Assembly: GCA_001600695.1 (NCBI GenBank)
Contig: BCKQ01000001.1
Coordinates: 189,916-253,915, forward strand
DNA length: 64,000 nt
Source of the DNA: Ascoidea asiatica
Taxonomy: Eukaryota; Ascomycota; Saccharomycetes; Ascoideales; Ascoideaceae
Direction: 5' to 3'
Positions 1-9,992 of the stretch are shown here, one piece after another (position 1 is the stretch's first letter; every line of letters begins with the position of its first letter). The notes beneath the pieces were generated by a model that saw only the letters and a list, made by a program, of their open reading frames with translations, did not search any database and was not told the DNA's origin. A program made the translations under genes and the position numbers.

Positions 1-1072
1 CACATTGCCTGCGTTTTTACCCATTTCCGATACTTTTTTGCGCGGTTTAGATTTTTGGATCAGTTTCCGCTGTTCCTGCGCTGTGCTTGGCCCTAGCCCT
101 GGCTTTTAGTAGTGCTTCCGTTGTCCGGATTTTTGTAAAGTGTTTCATTGATAATCCTTGAATTGGAGACTGCTTTTGCCGGGGCTTAATCTGCACGCAA
201 TACCTCCAATGCTCTCCCCACACCTCCGTCTCCTTTGAGGCTCCATTGAAAAGCTAAGCGCAAAACCAGCTTCAGCGCTGAGTCAGCTGAGCCGGCGTTA
301 AAGCCTGGATTGACCGGAATTAACCAAATTCAACGTCATGATTGCAGAAGTAAGCAGAATGCCAAGACTTCTGACCGGTTAAATGAAACCCTTTTAATAA
401 CCATTATTGAAAAGCCCAAAGTGGAAATATGTCTTCTTCCAATACTGGATCTAAAGTTTGAATACAACTTGATATTTTCAGTACTTCTTTAAGTTGGTGA
501 AATAATGTAAGCGAAAAAAGTTTTTATTAAATGTATATAATGAATGTTACTTTAAAGTGAAATATTAATCTAACTTTTTTCTCTATATCTTTTCTCAGAA
601 TAAAGTGATAAAAAAACAAATCGAATTAAATATGTAACTTAAAATTTATATAATTATGTAAGTCAATTTTGTAATGTAGAGTGAATGAAATTAAATAATA
701 AATACTTTTGAAAGTGTCAAAAAAATAGAGAAGAAAATCGAAAACAACAAAAAAATGTATAACAAAAAAAAACTTTGAAAAAAATAAACAGAAGCTAAAC
801 AATCAGAACAAATGTAAAATTCAAAAGCTAAAAGTTTGAAAAACTAAACCAAAAAATAAATTGTCAATAAATAAAAGAAAATCAGAATACTAAATTATGA
901 ATAAAATAAAGGATAGATTATAGAAAAGTTTAAATAAAAATATGAAGATTGAAAATTTCAAATAAAAACAAAAAAATAATGAAATTTTATAAATGATACA
1001 AATCTAATTCAATTCATTAAAATATGATTATGCAATTAATAAATAAATAAATAACACTATTGATTAGTAGTA
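1..1072. other. Intergenic region downstream of the WSC gene, with a GC-richer island
   Basis: No supported gene. Positions 1 to about 310 are clearly richer in G+C than the rest and hold a TGAGTCA motif (Gcn4/AP-1 type) near 279-285. From about 480 to 1072 the sequence is very A-rich on the plus strand and is probably the 3' region of the WSC gene. The island may be the promoter of a gene to the left of the window. Confidence 0.5.
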
Positions 1073-3919
1073 TTAATTATTACGTTGATTATTATTTTGA
1101 TTATTATAGTTTTCAAGCTGTTGCTGTCTTGCTCTTTCCCTTTCTCTTTCTCTATCTTCTTCTGCTTCATCAGGATTAGCTATAGTTAAATTAAAATTTT
1201 GATCTAAAACTGACTTAAAATCTCCCAAAGTTCCTCTTCTTGGATTTTCATCTTTATCAACAACGTAATTATTTACTTTGATATCCTCTGATTTCTGACT
1301 TATAAATGAATATCTATTCACATCACTGCCAGCACCATTATGATGATGATTTTGATTTTGATTTTGATTATTATTATCAACAGTTTGATCATCAGGAGCG
1401 TATGGATTTGGAACTGAGTAATTTGGATACTCTTGAACCTGAGTCATACTTGGAGTTGCTGAAAAAACTGGAGATGTAGGAGACATTGAGCTTTTTGGAT
1501 ATTTTTTATCTCTTAATTGTTGCTGTTGTTGCTGTTGTTGAGAATTAACATATGTAAGAGAAGATAAATCATCACTACCTGTTGAGCCTATTAAACTATT
1601 ATAATTTTTATTTTTATCTTTTAAGTCTGGATTAAATAAAATATTTTTATCCATTTCACTGATTTCATCAAGTTTTGGAATTTTTTTACCATTATTTAAT
1701 GAGGAATTATGACTAATATAACCTGCATTTCCATTACCAACACCAGAATTAGTGTTTTCAAAAGAGAATTCTGCACCATTTCCATTATTATTACCATTAA
1801 AACTACCATGAGTACTATTTAATTGAGGAGTTTGTCCGCCATAACCATGATAATTACTTCCACTACCACCACCTGGAGATAATGGATTTACAGGATTATA
1901 ACCGGTTCCACTTCTTCCTAAAACCCCAAATTCTTCATTACTATGACTACGTTCATCTCTATTCATAGTAGCTGCAATTGTAGCTAAGTTAATTTCTTTT
2001 TCCTTTTCATCTTTATTTTTAATTTTCTTAACATAGAAGAACATTAAACCTGCAATAATTGAAACACCTGCAATTGAACCAACGATAATTCCTGCAATTC
2101 CTCCACCACTTAATTTTTTAACATGACTTGAACCACTTTGAACTAATAATAAAGTTGAAGATAATACTACATCTTGAGTCATTGTTAATAAAACATTTGA
2201 ATATTCACCAGTTTCAATAACACTAACTTGAGTTACTATAGAACCATCTTGATTTGTTGAAACTGAGGTAGAAGTAGAAGTAATTGTTATAAATGTTGAA
2301 GAAGATGTTTCAAATGTACTTGATGTAGTTAATTTTGAAACAGAGTAACTTGAAGATGCAGATGATGAGGAAGATGATGAAGAGGATGATGATGATGATA
2401 ATGATGAACTTGAAGTTGAAGTTGCGGATAATGAAATTGTTGAAGAAGGAGAAGCAATAAATGAAGAGGATTGACCAAAAGAGAAAGAACTGGTAATAGA
2501 ACCACTACTGGAATCAGTTTCACTTTCTGATGAAAAACTAGCAGAATCAGAAGATTCATCACTCGAAGAACTATCTTCAGATGAAATAGTTGAAGATTCA
2601 GAATCAATAAAAGAAGATGAATCACTAAATGATTGTTGATTAGATGACTTTGAATCAGAGACTTCTTCAGAAACAGCAGAGGAAATAGTTGAAGAAGATG
2701 AAGTTGATAAAGACGATGATGATGACGATGTTGAGATTGATGAAGAAAAAGATTGAGAATTTGAAATAATTTCAGAAGATGGTGAATCTGTACTTGAAAA
2801 ACTTTCTTCAATTGAGGAAGAAAAAGTAGAAGATGATGATGATGATGAAAAAGAACTTGTTGTAGTTATTGGAGCAACAGTAGAAGTTGATTTTGAATCA
2901 GTTGATGAGGATGTAATTGGAGCAGAAGAAATATCTTGAACTTCAGAAGATGAAGAAACAGTTGAATTTGAAACATCTTTTCTAACATCATATTTAACTA
3001 ATTTGAATTTTTTAATATGATTAATAATTTCATTTTCATAAATTTCTTCTAAAGAAGTTTCATCATCTTCATCAATATCTTCATTTTTTTCATTATCTTT
3101 TTGATTATTATTAAGAATTGAATCTTTTTTCATTAAATTGGTTTTTGAACTATCATTATCATTATTATTATCAATATTTTCACTATTATCATTATTATCA
3201 TTATTATCAATGTTATAAATTGAATAATATAAATTTTTATCAATTGAAACATTTGAGATATTATTAATATTTAAATCAAAAATATAACAATAAGAATTTT
3301 GAAAAACTTGATTTAAATTTATATCAGAATCAGTTAAATTACAATAACATTGAATATTAAAATTATTAAAGGCAATATAATTATTATAGTTATTATCTAA
3401 AGAACATGAATATATGCAAGATATTAAATAATCATTTGAATTTTTAATTTTTTTTTCATTATTATTTTCAATTTCTTCAACATTTTCTTGATTATCTTCT
3501 TGAATATCTTCTTGAATATCTTCTTGAGTGTCTTCTTGAATAATGTCTTCATCTTGATTTAATTGATAGATATGATCATTCCTTATTAAATTTTCAATTG
3601 AAATTAAAGAATAACAACCGAAATAAGTATAAATTTCAGTTTCTGGATCGGTAACTCTATTGATAGATGATATCTGTTGTTCATTATCATTTTTGTTATC
3701 ATTATTATCATTATTATTATCATTATCTAGTTTATTATCTATTTGATTATCTACTATAGTTCCAATCAGTTGATCATTGGTTTGATCATGCTGTTGATTA
3801 TCAGATTGATCATTCTGAAGTATTATTTGATTATTATTATTTATTTTATCAGCATTTGATATATGAGATAAGTTTATTAGTATTGGAAATAAGATAATTG
3901 ATAAATTTTTTAAATTCAT
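1073..3919 (-). CDS. WSC-domain cell wall integrity sensor (Wsc/Slg1-like)
   Basis: A 948-residue type I membrane protein. An N-terminal hydrophobic signal peptide (about residues 1-22) is followed by an Asn/Asp-rich stretch. A cysteine-rich WSC-like domain (about 97-230) has GCY, SCIYSC, QCYC and YC cysteines. A long Ser/Thr-rich region (about 320-570), probably O-mannosylated, follows. One transmembrane helix lies at about 604-630 after a GGGIAG motif, then a basic stop-transfer KKIKNK and a roughly 300-residue cytosolic tail. The tail ends with an RRGTLGDFKSVLD...NPDE segment resembling the conserved Wsc C-terminus. In the family, such sensors detect wall stress and signal through Rom2/Rho1 to the Pkc1 MAP-kinase pathway. 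The Asn/Asp-rich insert before the WSC domain and the Gln, Asn and Gly runs in the tail are longer than in S. cerevisiae Wsc1 (378 residues). Which WSC paralogue it is cannot be told. Confidence 0.88.
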   Translation of the reverse strand: MNLKNLSIILFPILINLSHISNADKINNNNQIILQNDQSDNQQHDQTNDQLIGTIVDNQIDNKLDNDNNNDNNDNKNDNEQQISSINRVTDPETEIYTYFGCYSLISIENLIRNDHIYQLNQDEDIIQEDTQEDIQEDIQEDNQENVEEIENNNEKKIKNSNDYLISCIYSCSLDNNYNNYIAFNNFNIQCYCNLTDSDINLNQVFQNSYCYIFDLNINNISNVSIDKNLYYSIYNIDNNDNNDNSENIDNNNDNDSSKTNLMKKDSILNNNQKDNEKNEDIDEDDETSLEEIYENEIINHIKKFKLVKYDVRKDVSNSTVSSSSEVQDISSAPITSSSTDSKSTSTVAPITTTSSFSSSSSSSTFSSSIEESFSSTDSPSSEIISNSQSFSSSISTSSSSSSLSTSSSSTISSAVSEEVSDSKSSNQQSFSDSSSFIDSESSTISSEDSSSSDESSDSASFSSESETDSSSGSITSSFSFGQSSSFIASPSSTISLSATSTSSSSLSSSSSSSSSSSSSASSSYSVSKLTTSSTFETSSSTFITITSTSTSVSTNQDGSIVTQVSVIETGEYSNVLLTMTQDVVLSSTLLLVQSGSSHVKKLSGGGIAGIIVGSIAGVSIIAGLMFFYVKKIKNKDEKEKEINLATIAATMNRDERSHSNEEFGVLGRSGTGYNPVNPLSPGGGSGSNYHGYGGQTPQLNSTHGSFNGNNNGNGAEFSFENTNSGVGNGNAGYISHNSSLNNGKKIPKLDEISEMDKNILFNPDLKDKNKNYNSLIGSTGSDDLSSLTYVNSQQQQQQQQLRDKKYPKSSMSPTSPVFSATPSMTQVQEYPNYSVPNPYAPDDQTVDNNNQNQNQNHHHNGAGSDVNRYSFISQKSEDIKVNNYVVDKDENPRRGTLGDFKSVLDQNFNLTIANPDEAEEDRERERERARQQQLENYNNQNNNQRNN

Positions 3920-5590
3920 TATTATAATTACTATTCTAATTATTTATTATGTTATTATGTTTGTATTTAAATATGAATATAAATAAATATATATATATAT
4001 TATTGTATTAATATAATATAAGATCTTAAAAAAACGAGTGATAATAAGAAAATATAAAAGGAATTTAAATTTTTAATTAAAGTAAAACATAAATTGGTTA
4101 TATATATTTAGATATTTATAATTATAATTGAAATAATTATAATATTTTTAAAATTTTCTAGAATTAGATGAAGTTGAACAATATTAATAAAAATTAAGAA
4201 TATTAATAGTTATTTTAAAGGATAAAAAAGGTAATAAAGAAGTGAATGAATTTTTTTTTACGATATAAATTTAATTGAATTGAACTTGAACTTGATTGAA
4301 TTGGATTTAAAGAATGATGATTATACGTAATTCAACAATAAGGATAATATGAATGAATATTAGTAAGATATTAATGAAAAGTTGAACAGTTTATTATTCT
4401 TGAATAAATGAATGAATAATAACAAAGAAGTTATGAAATAAAGAATGAAATAATAAATGAATGAAGGAATAAAAAAAGAGGAAATAAACCAAAAATCTCA
4501 TAAATTATTAACTCTCAGCCTTGAGACCAAGTTAAAATTTAATAAATTCAATTCAAACTAAATCAGTCTGAAATGAAATAAATAAAGATATTTTGAACTC
4601 TCATTGTAAAAATTAAAATTTATTAATAATAATCTGTTCATTAAGAGCTTTGAATAAAGCGTGCATTTAAACATGCATTGTTGATATTTTTCAGGGGTTT
4701 TTGCGTCAGTGGTCAAATTTATTTGAGAAATATTTCTAAATTGGTTGAGATTTGTGTGGATTTGGAGGATTCGGACAAGATCAGGACAGAATTGGGCAGA
4801 ATTGGACAAGATTTGGATTAGAGTAGCGCATTTTGTGTGAGATTGTGTGAGATTGTCAGATATTATGAGCGGTAGAAAACATTCACTCAATTTTAGCCCG
4901 GTTGGCTGTTTTCTTTTCTTTTCTCTTTTGTTTTGTTTTGTTTTGTTTTGTTTGTTCTGTTCTCTGTTTGCTGCTGAAACATCTTCCGTCACACTTCTCA
5001 GACCGCTGGGAAATCCATGGAAAAGGCCGCCAGAAAGACAGTGCTGCTTCTCTTGTCCGCAGAGCAGGTCCATTCCCCGGTGTTTTCAGGATAAAGACTC
5101 TGCAAGGATGGTGGTTCATGGTTGCCTGTGAGCTGGAGAGTATCTGTGAAGGTCTGCTACGTAAAAAGAACTTAGCCCACTTCTATTATTAGCATTTTAC
5201 ATGGTAATACACATTTACACAGCGCTAAAGCTTATTTAGTCAAGCTCTGCCCCATCAACGGCACGCTTTCACCTGTCTTTTGGCCACGTTTGGGAGACTG
5301 AGCCAGTTTCGTTTTTCTCATGTTGCATTTGTGGCGTTGCATTTTTTTTCGTGGTTTTTAATATTTTTTTTGGCGTAATGACCACGTGATAATGAATTTA
5401 ATATTTACTCATCTCATCAGGGCTCTAAAATACTTTTTTAGTTGATAAAATAGGGCTTTTCATTTAGAAAGTGTATTTATCATATTCATTAATATATCAA
5501 TTTCAAATCAATTTCAAATCAATTTTATTTCAAGTTTATCTATTAATTCTTATATCTATTTAATATTATCTATTTAAATATCAATAATCA
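3920..5590. other. Intergenic region: WSC promoter side and GC-richer island
   Basis: No supported gene. Positions 3920-4860 are AT-rich with TATA-like runs near 3975-4000, close upstream of the WSC start. About 4860-5340 is GC-richer and contains a TTTTG pentamer run (about 4928-4955). Several short open frames cross this island on both strands, but none resembles a protein. A CACGTG hexamer lies at 5383-5388. The rest is the 3' side of HCH1. Confidence 0.5.
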
Positions 5591-6315
5591 TTATTTATTG
5601 TTTGTATCAGTTAAGTTTTTTGAATGAGTATCAATTAAACTATTTTGAAATTGAAGTAATTCTTTGATAACTTTTGGTAATAATTCACTTCTAATTAATT
5701 TTTTTTCATTAATTTTTTTATAAATTTCTTCAATTTCTTCATTATCATTTGTATCTTTAGTAAATGAATTATTTGAAATTATAAATTCAAATTCATTTGA
5801 TTCCATATCATGAATAAATTCAGGTAATTTAATTTCATTTTCAAATAAAATTAATTCATTTTCTTCTTTTTCTTCATTTGATTCACTTTCTTTTTTTATA
5901 TATGTTTTAACTTTAAATTCAATAACTAAATCAAATAAACACTTAGTTTTACCTTTTCTTTGAGTAACATCACAATCTCCAATAACTTTAGAAACATCTG
6001 AAATTTTGAAATTTATTATTTTTTCATTATTATCTTTATTTAAATTGGATAAATTTTTTGAACTTTCTACAATTAATAATTTTTCTGATAAATAATCTTT
6101 TGCCCATAGTAAACAGTTCATTTCAACCCAATGCCTTTCATATAAAAAAAAAAAAAAAAAAAAAAAACTATTGTTAGCTTATGATTACATATTTATTTGT
6201 TTTTTATATTTCAGATTAATTATTTCAACAGTAATGAAATACGAAAGAAGTCAATCAATCAAATATGATTATTAAGAAAAACAACATACCAGTTATTTGG
6301 ATTATTTACAACCAT
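5591..6315 (-). CDS. Hsp90 co-chaperone HCH1-like (Aha1 N-domain), two exons
   Basis: Exon 1 is 6290-6315 and exon 2 is 5591-6134, giving 189 residues. The spliced N-terminus reads MVVNNPNNWHWVEMNCLLWA, which matches the conserved NPNNWHWVxKNC...WA opening of Aha1/Hch1; the junction Trp codon is split TG|G. The intron (6135-6289, 155 nt) has a GTATGT donor, a branch-like GCTAAC near 6173-6178, a 24-nt T run on the coding strand and an AAAG acceptor. Only the Aha1 N-terminal domain is present, with no C-terminal START-like domain, so the protein corresponds to HCH1 (153 residues in S. cerevisiae) and not AHA1. The family binds the Hsp90 middle domain and stimulates its ATPase. Acidic Glu-rich loops account for the extra length. 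Confidence 0.87.
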
Positions 6316-7040
6316 TTTTATTATATATTTTATATCTTTATTAATTTTTTTTTAATTCAAATTACTTTTCTTTGATTTTTGAAAGTTCAAATTAAAAATT
6401 ATCAATTATCCAACTTTCTAAATATCTAATTGTCTAAATTTTATTAAACTATTTATATTATTTCAGATAATCTAAATTATTCTCGAATATTTAGTTTAAG
6501 AAACTAGTGAAATATTCCAGTATAAGGAGTTTTCAATTTTTCAATTTCCAAGTCTTCTATTATCTATTATCAACGCAATATTGCACGCATTATTACTTTT
6601 TCTACTCTAATTTCTCCACGCAATTCTCTTCTCTCGATTATTCTAGAAACAATGGCACGTGAAAAGCGTAAAAGAATAAAGTATACCTCGAATTAAAACA
6701 GAGACCTGTTACTAAATTCTTGTTTCTGGTTATTCGGTTTCTTTTCTTGCTCCTGATCAAAATTCCACCTACAAACTTTATCAATTGTTTGGCTCTGTCA
6801 ATGGAAGATTTCAAGAAAAAAAAATGGATTTGAGAAGACCCGTAATATTGGATTCTTAGTTAAAATGTTTATTGGAGACCATTTTTATGGATATTGTATT
6901 TTTATATTTTTATATTTTTATGTTAGTTATTACAGTAATTACTTTTTTCAAGAGCGAAAGATATTATTGGAATAATATATTCATTATATTAATATGAATG
7001 AAAAAAAAAATTAAAATGAGAAGAATAATGGAAAGATTAA
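6316..7040. promoter_or_regulatory. HCH1 upstream region with a minimal heat-shock-element-like site
   Basis: No gene seen. The sequence TTCTAGAA at 6641-6648 is a perfect inverted TTCnnGAA pair, the minimal heat shock factor unit, which would suit an Hsp90 co-chaperone promoter. A CACGTG lies at 6656-6661. The rest is AT-rich. An ATTACAGTAAT motif occurs at 6929-6939, near the end of the next gene. The assignment of sites is inferred from sequence only. Confidence 0.35.
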
Positions 7041-7577
7041 TTAACTAAGTAAAGTTTTAACCATACCAGAAATACTGGAGATAGCAGAAGCTACAACACC
7101 AACTTCAGGAACTCCAGCAAGAGTAGAAACACCTGCAACTGCACCTGCAACTGAAGAAATAATTTCAGCAGCTTCTGAAGCATCTGCAACAGCTGTTGGA
7201 AGAGAAAAATCACCTAGATCAATATTTAATTTTGTTGCAATATCACCTAAACCTTCTGCAATTTCACTACCAAATCCTGCAACTTCATAAACATCACCAG
7301 TTGTAGTTGAAGTAACTAAAGTTGTTGTTACAGTTGAAGTTGCACTAACTGCAGAAGTAATTGAAGTTGTTGATTGATTAGCAGCTGCTTCAAAAATTAC
7401 ACTAACAATAGATTCAATTAATGGATTACTAGTATCATTAGCAGTTGAATTTTTTAAACCATTATTTGTATAAGAAACATCTGCTGTATAACTACCAACT
7501 GCAAGATTTGAAATAACTGCACCTTTAGAAACAGCTAAGATTAAAGATAATGAAGATAAAATTGATTTGTATTGCAT
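7041..7577 (-). CDS. Small secreted protein of unknown function
   Basis: A 178-residue protein with a clear signal peptide (hydrophobic core at about 7-17, probable cleavage near residue 19-21). A Ser/Thr-rich middle follows (about 68-95). The C-terminal half is rich in Ala, Ser, Val and Gly and looks like amphipathic or mildly hydrophobic helices. There are no cysteines and no classic GPI signal, since the protein ends KTLLS. NxS/T sites (for example NST, NDT, NQS) occur in the first half. I do not recognise the family. The codon usage is ordinary for the window and a TATAAAAGGA sequence lies about 180 bp upstream (7751-7760 on the minus strand), so it is probably a real gene. Confidence 0.7.
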   Translation of the reverse strand: MQYKSILSSLSLILAVSKGAVISNLAVGSYTADVSYTNNGLKNSTANDTSNPLIESIVSVIFEAAANQSTTSITSAVSATSTVTTTLVTSTTTGDVYEVAGFGSEIAEGLGDIATKLNIDLGDFSLPTAVADASEAAEIISSVAGAVAGVSTLAGVPEVGVVASAISSISGMVKTLLS

Positions 7578-8709
7578 TTTGAGAAATGTATTGGTTTTTT
7601 TTTTTTTTTTTGGTTAATTTATTAAAAAATAAGAATTAAAATAGTCAAAAGGAGTGAATTATTGTTGTTATTTATTGAAAATAAGATAATAAAAGATAAT
7701 AATTTATAAAATATATTTCTCTTATTTACTGTAAAATGAAGAAAATCACTTCCTTTTATAACATAATTTCATCATCAATTCAAAGAGTTTATTAAATATC
7801 AATTATTCAAAAAAAAAAAAATATTGTTTTCTTCAAAATTAATTAATTGAAATATTTATTTTACGGCATTTTCAATTAAAAATTTAATAATTTAAAATCT
7901 CAGAATCAATTTTTTGTATTTGATTTACAATATCTGAGTATAAATTCTTATTATTTAAAAGAAAACCCTTTTATAATTATTAATAATTTTCATTTTAGAA
8001 TGATATAATATATATAAAAGTGAATATTAAAAATTATTAATAAAACAATAAAATGATTTTCAATTAATTATCTACGTAAGTTAACGAGGCAATGATTGAT
8101 TTTCTATTCGATTTTTTCATGAATCAAGAAGAAATATAATATAAAAGATACAATATTTGGAATACAGTAATAGAATAAATTGAGTAAATGAGTAATGAGA
8201 TTTAAAGTGCACATGTTTTTTAGAATTAAACCACTCAAATACTCAACTAATTAACTATTGAATAATTATTAATATACTATTGAGAGTATTGTAATGGTGG
8301 ATATTCATAAAGTGAATATCAAACAATATATATGTTAAGGAAGAATACAAAAATACAAGAAAAGAAGGAATCAAATTCAATTACAAAAATTGTATTGCTT
8401 GAGAAGAAAATGGGTTTTCATTCTAAATATTCATATTTTTAGAATTCATTCAATTCTAAAATCAAAAGAACCACAAAACTGGCGATAACCTCAGACCTCG
8501 GTACTTTTGGGGGTTTCAAAGTCTATTAGGGGGTCTGTTACAATTATTACAGTAATTATTACAGTAATTATTAATATAAATAGAATAATAAATTTTTTAA
8601 AATAATATTTGTTAAAATAATACACAGGAATAGTAAATTTATAATATTAAAAGATTATTAACATGAGTAATATAAGATAATATGTAATGATATTTATTTA
8701 TTTAATTAT
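7578..8709. other. Intergenic region upstream of the small secreted protein
   Basis: No supported gene. Positions 8460-8545 are GC-richer and could fold: CAGACCTC near 8490 pairs with GGGGTCTG near 8532 if one G-U pair is allowed. Immediately after it lie two tandem copies of ATTACAGTAAT (8546-8556 and 8558-8568). The rest is AT-rich. The minus-strand TATA-like site of the secreted protein is at 7751-7760. Confidence 0.4.
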
Positions 8710-9180
8710 TTATTTATTAACAGCAGCTTCTGCACAAGTTCTTAATTCATTCAATTCAATAAAACAATTATTTCTACTTTTATTTTTATTTAAATTTAAT
8801 TTTAAACAATTTTCATAATTTTTTAAATTTATTTGACAATTTTTTTGAATTTTTTTAAAACCAATAACTTTATTTTTTATACAATTTGAAAGATTTTTTT
8901 GTTTAAATTTACAATCATTTAATAAATTTTCTTTATTTTCATCATTATAATTATCATTATTTTTATTAATATTTTTTGAATCTGAAAATTTATTTAATTT
9001 ATTTAAAGATCTATGATAATCTAAAAATTCAACAGGACATGTTTTTGCAATCTATTTTAAATTCAATTTTAATTTTATTAAGTTAGTGATTGTATTTATA
9101 TTTAAAATCAATTGATAAAAATCTTGGAGATAATTATAACTTACATCTTCTATTAGTATTTGATCTAAAGCACCTGACAT
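8710..9180 (-). CDS. MIX14/MIC14-like twin CX9C protein of the mitochondrial intermembrane space, two exons
   Basis: Exon 1 is 9145-9180 and exon 2 is 8710-9051, giving 125 residues. The intron (9052-9144, 93 nt) has GTAAGT, CACTAAC and a TAG acceptor. The N-terminus MSGALDQILIED followed by CPVEFLDYHR aligns with yeast Mix14 (MSDILDEIVIED...CPQEFLQYHKC). Three complete CX9C spacings are visible after an Asn/Lys-rich insert: CKFKQKNLSNC, CQINLKNYENC and CFIELNELRTC. The first motif is incomplete: its second cysteine is a serine (codon TCT where TGT would give Cys). Such proteins are imported and oxidised by Mia40 in the intermembrane space; the role of Mix14 is poorly defined. The gene lies in tandem with APS1, 350 bp away. 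Confidence 0.88.
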
Positions 9181-9530
9181 TTTTTGAATAATTTAACTTT
9201 TCTTAAGTAATTGATATATATTTTTAATATAATTTGTATTATCAATGTTATATAATAGTATATTTGATATTTATATAAATATTTACTAGTAATATAGCTT
9301 TATGATCTATGATTGCTTTATGTTTGCTTTATTTACCTGCGATTTGATTCATTTTCACTCGATTTTGAAATTACCGTTGAAAGAAAATAAAATTCGGTCA
9401 CATTTTAGAATATATAAAAGATATTCAAAATAACAAATTCAATAGGAAATATATTGAGAGTCCAAGAAAGAGTAAGTAAGTTAAATAGATAAAATAAATA
9501 GATAAAATACATATATTATATTATAGTATA
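9181..9530. other. Intergenic region between MIX14 and APS1
   Basis: AT-rich sequence of 350 bp between two tandem minus-strand genes. It holds the MIX14 promoter and the APS1 3' end. I see no further feature. Confidence 0.4.
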
Positions 9531-9992
9531 TCATGATAAAACACTATTTAATTCATCAGCTTCTTCTAATTGATCTTGTTGAGTGACTCTTTTAAGTACT
9601 TCTCTTTTACTACTTTCTTGAATTTGACCATCTAATAATAATTCATCTAAGATATAATAAGCAGTTTGAAAATTAAATATAATATCTAATTCACAAACAT
9701 TACCATAAATTTTATCCATCTGTTCAACATATCTTTGAATAATTTCTAACATTAATAATTCATTATCATCATTATTTATACCAATAACAAAAAATAAACT
9801 TGCATATCTTCTATAAACTATTTTATAATCTTTATATTCAATTATATTACACATTTTTGCTTTTCTATTTAAAACTATTGCAGTTAATTCTCTTATTATT
9901 TTTAATTTTTCTTTTTGAATATATGGTAAATACCATTTTGATAATCGAATTTTTCCTTGTCTTGATAGTAATAATAAATATTTAACTCCCAT
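9531..9992 (-). CDS. AP-1 clathrin adaptor small (sigma) subunit
   Basis: A 153-residue protein matching the sigma1 adaptin family along its whole length (156 residues in S. cerevisiae Aps1). It begins with [18 protein letters not shown], continues with the highly conserved [20 protein letters not shown] and the helix [12 protein letters not shown], and ends with a VLS C-terminus. It belongs to the AP-1 heterotetramer that sorts clathrin cargo between trans-Golgi and endosomes. No intron is needed to explain the start. A run of GTGATT repeats lies just upstream of the ATG (about 10003-10027). Confidence 0.93.
   Translation of the reverse strand: MGVKYLLLLSRQGKIRLSKWYLPYIQKEKLKIIRELTAIVLNRKAKMCNIIEYKDYKIVYRRYASLFFVIGINNDDNELLMLEIIQRYVEQMDKIYGNVCELDIIFNFQTAYYILDELLLDGQIQESSKREVLKRVTQQDQLEEADELNSVLS

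Noticed and set aside
310-492. 60-codon open frame on the plus strand
   Set aside because: The frame does not begin with ATG, the composition changes half way from the GC-richer island to AT-rich DNA, and no protein feature is visible.
4558-5192. Overlapping open frames on both strands around the TTTTG repeat
   Set aside because: Several frames are open at once because of the skewed, GC-richer sequence. Their translations are low complexity (KQNKTKQNK, FCFVLFCF) and unlike any family.
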